Source of the DNA: Leifsonia xyli
GTDB taxonomy: Bacteria > Actinomycetota > Actinomycetes > Actinomycetales > Microbacteriaceae
Direction of reading: 5' to 3'
Assembly: GCA_003243275.1 (NCBI GenBank)
Contig: QFQR01000001.1
Span: forward strand, 124,001 to 188,000
DNA length: 64,000 bases
The stretch's first letter is position 1. Every line of letters starts with the position of its first letter. This document shows positions 60,982 through 64,000 of this stretch, piece by piece. A program made the translations under genes and the position numbers. A model generated the notes under the pieces. The model searched no databases, was not told where the DNA came from, and was given only the letters and a program-made list of their open reading frames with translations.

Positions 60982-61763
60982 CCGGCATGACGAGCGTGAC
61001 GGGTGCGATCCGCGGATCCGGTGCCCTCGTCGGATATCTGCCTGTCGGCTTCCCCGACCTCGCGACCAGCATCGATGCGGCGGTCGCGCTCGTCGAGAAC
61101 GGCGTCGACGCCCTCGAGCTCGGGCTGCCGTACACCGACCCCGTCATGGACGGGCTCGCCATCCAGAAGGCCACCCAGCAGGCGATCGCGGGCGGATTCC
61201 GGGTGCGCGACGTCTTCACGGCGGTGGAGGCGGTGCGCGGCCGCGTCGAGGCCCCGGTGCTCGTCATGACCTACTGGAACCCGGTCGTGCAGTACGGCGT
61301 CGCGCGCTTTGCCGACGCGCTGCGCGACGCCGGGGGAGCGGGCCTCATCACCCCCGACATCACGCCGGACTCGGCCGCGGAGTGGATCGCGGAGAGCGAC
61401 CGCACGGGCCTCGACCGGGTGTTCCTCGCCGCACCCTCCTCGACGGATGCGCGGCTCGCCGACACGGTCGCGGCCAGCCGCGGCTTCGTCTACGCCGTCT
61501 CCACGATGGGGATCACCGGCGCCCGGGCCGACCTCGACGCCAAGGCGCGCGCGCTCATCACGCGGCTGCGGGCGGCGGGCGCGACCGGCCCCGAGACCAT
61601 CGCCGCGTGCGTCGGGGTCGGCATCTCCACCCCGGAGCAGGTCGCCGAGGTGCTCGGCTACGCCGACGGGGCGATCGTCGGCTCCGCTCTCGTCACGGCC
61701 CTCGCCGAGGGCGGTGTGACCGGCGTCGCACGCCTGGCATCCGCCCTCTCTCACGGAAAGTAG
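60978..61763 (+). CDS. trpA: Tryptophan synthase alpha chain
   Basis: 261 residues. Splits indole-glycerol phosphate and channels indole to TrpB. LVGYLPVGFPDLATSIDAAV, the catalytic Glu in LELGLPYTDPVMDGLAIQKA with the catalytic Asp nearby, MTYWNPVVQYGVARFADAL, and VGVGISTPEQVAEV. The GTG at 60978 overlaps the trpB stop (GTGA); ATG 60987 would shorten it by three residues. Its TAG stop is part of the lgt promoter. Confidence 0.95.
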   Translation: MTGMTSVTGAIRGSGALVGYLPVGFPDLATSIDAAVALVENGVDALELGLPYTDPVMDGLAIQKATQQAIAGGFRVRDVFTAVEAVRGRVEAPVLVMTYWNPVVQYGVARFADALRDAGGAGLITPDITPDSAAEWIAESDRTGLDRVFLAAPSSTDARLADTVAASRGFVYAVSTMGITGARADLDAKARALITRLRAAGATGPETIAACVGVGISTPEQVAEVLGYADGAIVGSALVTALAEGGVTGVARLASALSHGK

Positions 61764-61766
61764 ACT
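61761..61766 (+). promoter_or_regulatory. -10 element (TAGACT) overlapping the trpA stop codon, for lgt
   Basis: The trpA stop TAG (61761-61763) begins TAGACT, 7 nt before the GTG of lgt. Leaderless type. Confidence 0.5.
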
Positions 61767-61773
61767 CGCGAAC

Positions 61774-62862
61774 GTGATCGCAGCCCCTCTCAGCATTCCG
61801 AGCCCCTCCGCGGACTGGAAGCAGCTCCACATCCCGATCGGCGAGTGGCTCAACGGCATCCTGCCGTTCATCCCCCAGGACTGGGCCATCCGCATCACGA
61901 CCTACGCCCTCGTGATCATCATCGGCATCTTCGCCGCGGTGCTGATCACCAACCGCCGCCTCACCCGTCGCGGCGCGGAGCCGTGGATGATCGTCGACGT
62001 GGGCATCTGGGCCGTCGTGCTCGGCATCATCGGCGCGCGTCTGTACCACGTGGCCACCCACCTCGGTGACTACTTCGGCCCGGACAACGACAACCCGTGG
62101 AACCCGCTGAAGCCCGGCAGCATCTGGGCGATCTGGGAGGGCGGCGGCGCGATCTTCGGCGCCCTCATCGGCGGTGCGCTCGGCGTCTGGATCGGATGCC
62201 GCATCTCGGGCCTGCGGTTCTGGAGCGTCGCCGACGCGCTCGCCCCGGCGCTGCTGGTCGCACAGGCCTTCGGCCGCCTCGGCAACTGGTTCAACCAGGA
62301 GCTCTTCGGCCTGCCGACCGATCTGCCGTGGGGCCTGGAGATCGACCGCCCGAACGCCGCGATCCCGGATGGCATCCCCGACGACGTGCTGTTCCACCCG
62401 ACCTTCCTCTACGAGATCCTCTGGAACCTCGCGGGCTTCGCGATCATCATCCTCATCACCGAGCGGATCGTGCGGGTCGCAGGCAAGCGCCTTCCGTCGC
62501 TCGTGCGGAAGGACTTCTGGCAGTGGGGCAAGGTCCTCGGCCTCTACCTCATCTGGTACGGCACGGGGCGCACCTGGTTCGAGTCGATCCGTCTCGACCC
62601 GAGCGACACCTACTTCGGCATCCGCTCGAACGTGTGGGCTGCCCTTGCCGCGGTCGTGCTCGGTCTCATCATCCTCATCGTGCAGACCCGGCGTCACCCG
62701 GGCGTCGAGCCCGACGTCTACTGGCCGGGTCGCCGGCCCCAGCCGTCGGCTGCGGTAGACTCCGAGGACACCTATTCGGATTCGGATGATGACGAACCGG
62801 GCGATGGCGCCGCGGAGGTCACCGAAGCTGCCGCCACAAGCGGTTCGACCCGAAAAAAATAG
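61774..62862 (+). CDS. lgt: Prolipoprotein diacylglyceryl transferase
   Basis: 362 residues, seven predicted membrane helices. It attaches diacylglycerol to the lipobox Cys of exported lipoproteins, such as those encoded at 1-140 and 34328 here. GARLYHVATHLGDYF, the Lgt signature FGRLGNWFNQELFGLPTDLP, HPTFLYEILWNLAGF and GTGRTWFESIRLDPSD. The C-terminal tail (about 310-362) is acidic and disordered, a length variation common in actinobacteria. Lies between trpA and gltB as in related genomes. Confidence 0.96.
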   Translation: MIAAPLSIPSPSADWKQLHIPIGEWLNGILPFIPQDWAIRITTYALVIIIGIFAAVLITNRRLTRRGAEPWMIVDVGIWAVVLGIIGARLYHVATHLGDYFGPDNDNPWNPLKPGSIWAIWEGGGAIFGALIGGALGVWIGCRISGLRFWSVADALAPALLVAQAFGRLGNWFNQELFGLPTDLPWGLEIDRPNAAIPDGIPDDVLFHPTFLYEILWNLAGFAIIILITERIVRVAGKRLPSLVRKDFWQWGKVLGLYLIWYGTGRTWFESIRLDPSDTYFGIRSNVWAALAAVVLGLIILIVQTRRHPGVEPDVYWPGRRPQPSAAVDSEDTYSDSDDDEPGDGAAEVTEAAATSGSTRKK

Positions 62863-62971
62863 TTCCGCGCATCTCGCTGACGAACCGGCCCGCATCGGCG
62901 GTTTCGGTACTCCCTCTCTTCAGTTGGGCCATCGACGTCCCACTTCCCGCTCCATCGTGAGGACGGTAGTC

Positions 62972-64000
62972 ATGGCGCAAGCCCACAGCACCCCCGCTCC
63001 GCCGGGTCGACCCGACCCCTTCGCGCGTTTCAGCGCCGTGCCCGAGGCACAGGGGATGTACGACCCGCGCTTCGAGAAGGACGCCTGCGGTCTCGCGATG
63101 GTCGCGACCCTGCGCGGCACGGCGGGACACGACATCGTCACGAACGCGCTCGACGCGCTGCGCCACCTGGAGCACCGCGGCGCGGTCGGCTCGGACGCTG
63201 GCACCGGTGACGGCGCGGGCATCATCACCCAGATCCCGGATGCGTTCCTGCGCGCGGTGGCGGGCATCGAGCTTCCCCCCGTGGGTCAGTACGCCGTCGG
63301 CATGGCCTTCCTGCCGCTCGACGACGACGCGCGCGCTGCGGAGCAGGAGGCGATCGGCAGGATCGCCGCCCAGGAGGGGCTGCGGGTGCTCGGCTGGCGC
63401 GAGGTGCCGACCGATCCGGAGCACCTCGGCACGCTCGCACGCGAGGCCGCGCCGGCCTTCGCGCAGGTCTTCGTGGCATCCGAGCGCAGCGATGTCGCGG
63501 GCAAGCCGCTGGCCGGCATCGCCCTCGACCGGCAGACCTTCCGACTGCGCAAGCGCGCCGAGCGCGAGCTGGGCTCCTATTTCCCGTCGCTCTCGAGTCG
63601 CACCCTCGTCTACAAGGGCATGGTGACCACGCTCCAGCTGGAGCCGTTCTACCCCGACCTCTCCGACGAGCGCTTCACCACGAAGCTCGCCCTCGTGCAC
63701 TCGCGTTACTCGACCAACACCTTCCCGTCGTGGCCGCTCGCGCAGCCGTTCCGGATGATCGCCCACAACGGCGAGATCAACACCGTGCAGGGCAACCGCA
63801 ACTGGATGCGCGCGCGTCAGAGCCAGCTCGTCTCCGAGGATCTGGGGGATCTGCGCCCGCTGTTCCCGATCGTCTCGGAGGGTGCGAGCGACTCCGCATC
63901 CTTCGACGAGGTCGTCGAGCTGCTGACCTTGGGCGGGCGGAGCCTGCCGCACGCGATCATGATGATGGTGCCGGAGGCCTGGGAGAACCAGGTCGACCTC
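62972..64000 (+). CDS. gltB: Glutamate synthase large subunit, N-terminal part (runs off the window)
   Basis: 343 codons are visible with no stop. The N-terminal class II glutaminase domain is evident: a 38-residue propeptide, then the nucleophile Cys39 (FEKDACGLAMVATL), HLEHRGAVGSDAGTGDGAGI, YKGMVTTLQLEPFYPDL, HSRYSTNTFPSWPLAQPFRM and IAHNGEINTVQGNRNWM. In the full enzyme this domain feeds ammonia to an FMN and iron-sulfur synthase domain located beyond the edge. ATG 62972 follows AGGA; a GTG at 62957 is an alternative. The 109-bp gap before it shows no clear -10. Confidence 0.96.
   Translation, partial: MAQAHSTPAPPGRPDPFARFSAVPEAQGMYDPRFEKDACGLAMVATLRGTAGHDIVTNALDALRHLEHRGAVGSDAGTGDGAGIITQIPDAFLRAVAGIELPPVGQYAVGMAFLPLDDDARAAEQEAIGRIAAQEGLRVLGWREVPTDPEHLGTLAREAAPAFAQVFVASERSDVAGKPLAGIALDRQTFRLRKRAERELGSYFPSLSSRTLVYKGMVTTLQLEPFYPDLSDERFTTKLALVHSRYSTNTFPSWPLAQPFRMIAHNGEINTVQGNRNWMRARQSQLVSEDLGDLRPLFPIVSEGASDSASFDEVVELLTLGGRSLPHAIMMMVPEAWENQVDL

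Overview
The window is a high-GC chromosomal segment of a Gram-positive actinobacterium. Gene order (thrS...pdxS-pdxT-yebC-ruvCAB-yajC-secDF-relA; rpsD-alaS-ruvX-mltG-aroECKBQ-efp-nusB; pyrR-pyrBC-carAB-pyrF-gmk-rpoZ-coaBC-metK-priA-fmt-rsmB-rpe; hisEGFI-trpE...trpCBA-lgt-gltB), the gene content (an actinobacterial integration host factor domain, a HGxxPAAW protein, a Trp-associated membrane protein) and heavy use of GGATGC/GCATCC inside genes point to the family Microbacteriaceae. The species cannot be named from the sequence alone. Almost all of it is core housekeeping sequence. There is no prophage, insertion sequence, integrase or CRISPR array.

Layout. 1-1,300: the start of a lipoprotein gene on the minus strand, a short P-loop NTPase, and four tRNA genes (Val-CAC on minus; Gly-GCC, Cys-GCA and Val-GAC on plus). 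1.3-9.7 kb: thrS, a large secreted S8 protease, a HIT hydrolase, the PLP synthase pair pdxS-pdxT and a two-helix membrane protein. 9.7-18.3 kb: yebC, the Holliday junction genes ruvC-ruvA-ruvB, yajC-secD-secF and bifunctional relA. 18.3-21 kb: three minus-strand genes (AbiEi-like, DUF349, membrane-anchored cyclophilin). 21-33.3 kb: rarA, rpsD with a strong terminator, a small membrane protein, alaS, ruvX, mltG, five shikimate genes, efp and nusB. 33.4-36.3 kb: a sulfonate-type ABC importer. 36.3-53.8 kb: pyrimidine operon behind a PyrR RNA element, then a run of core genes including a fused mIHF-guanylate kinase. 53.8-64 kb: FKBP, his genes, trp genes, lgt and the start of gltB.

The genes are tightly packed. 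ATGA, GTGA and TGATG overlaps link most members of each run, which implies polycistronic transcription and translational coupling. Many transcription units begin with a TANNNT hexamer 6-7 nt before the start codon, the usual layout of a leaderless promoter in actinobacteria. In four places the TAG stop codon of the upstream gene forms the first half of that hexamer. Units that do have a leader (rpsD, pyrR, the HGxxPAAW-trpC unit, yajC) carry hairpins.

The most unusual non-coding signals are two long perfect inverted repeats in gaps between co-directional genes (50655-50710 and 54160-54229), four ~20-bp tandem repeats directly before fmt, and the GGATGC/GCATCC enrichment. I found no clearly new multi-gene system. 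The novelty lies in regulatory DNA, the mIHF-Gmk fusion and accessory insertions in conserved gene runs. No gene-free stretch exceeds about 210 bp.
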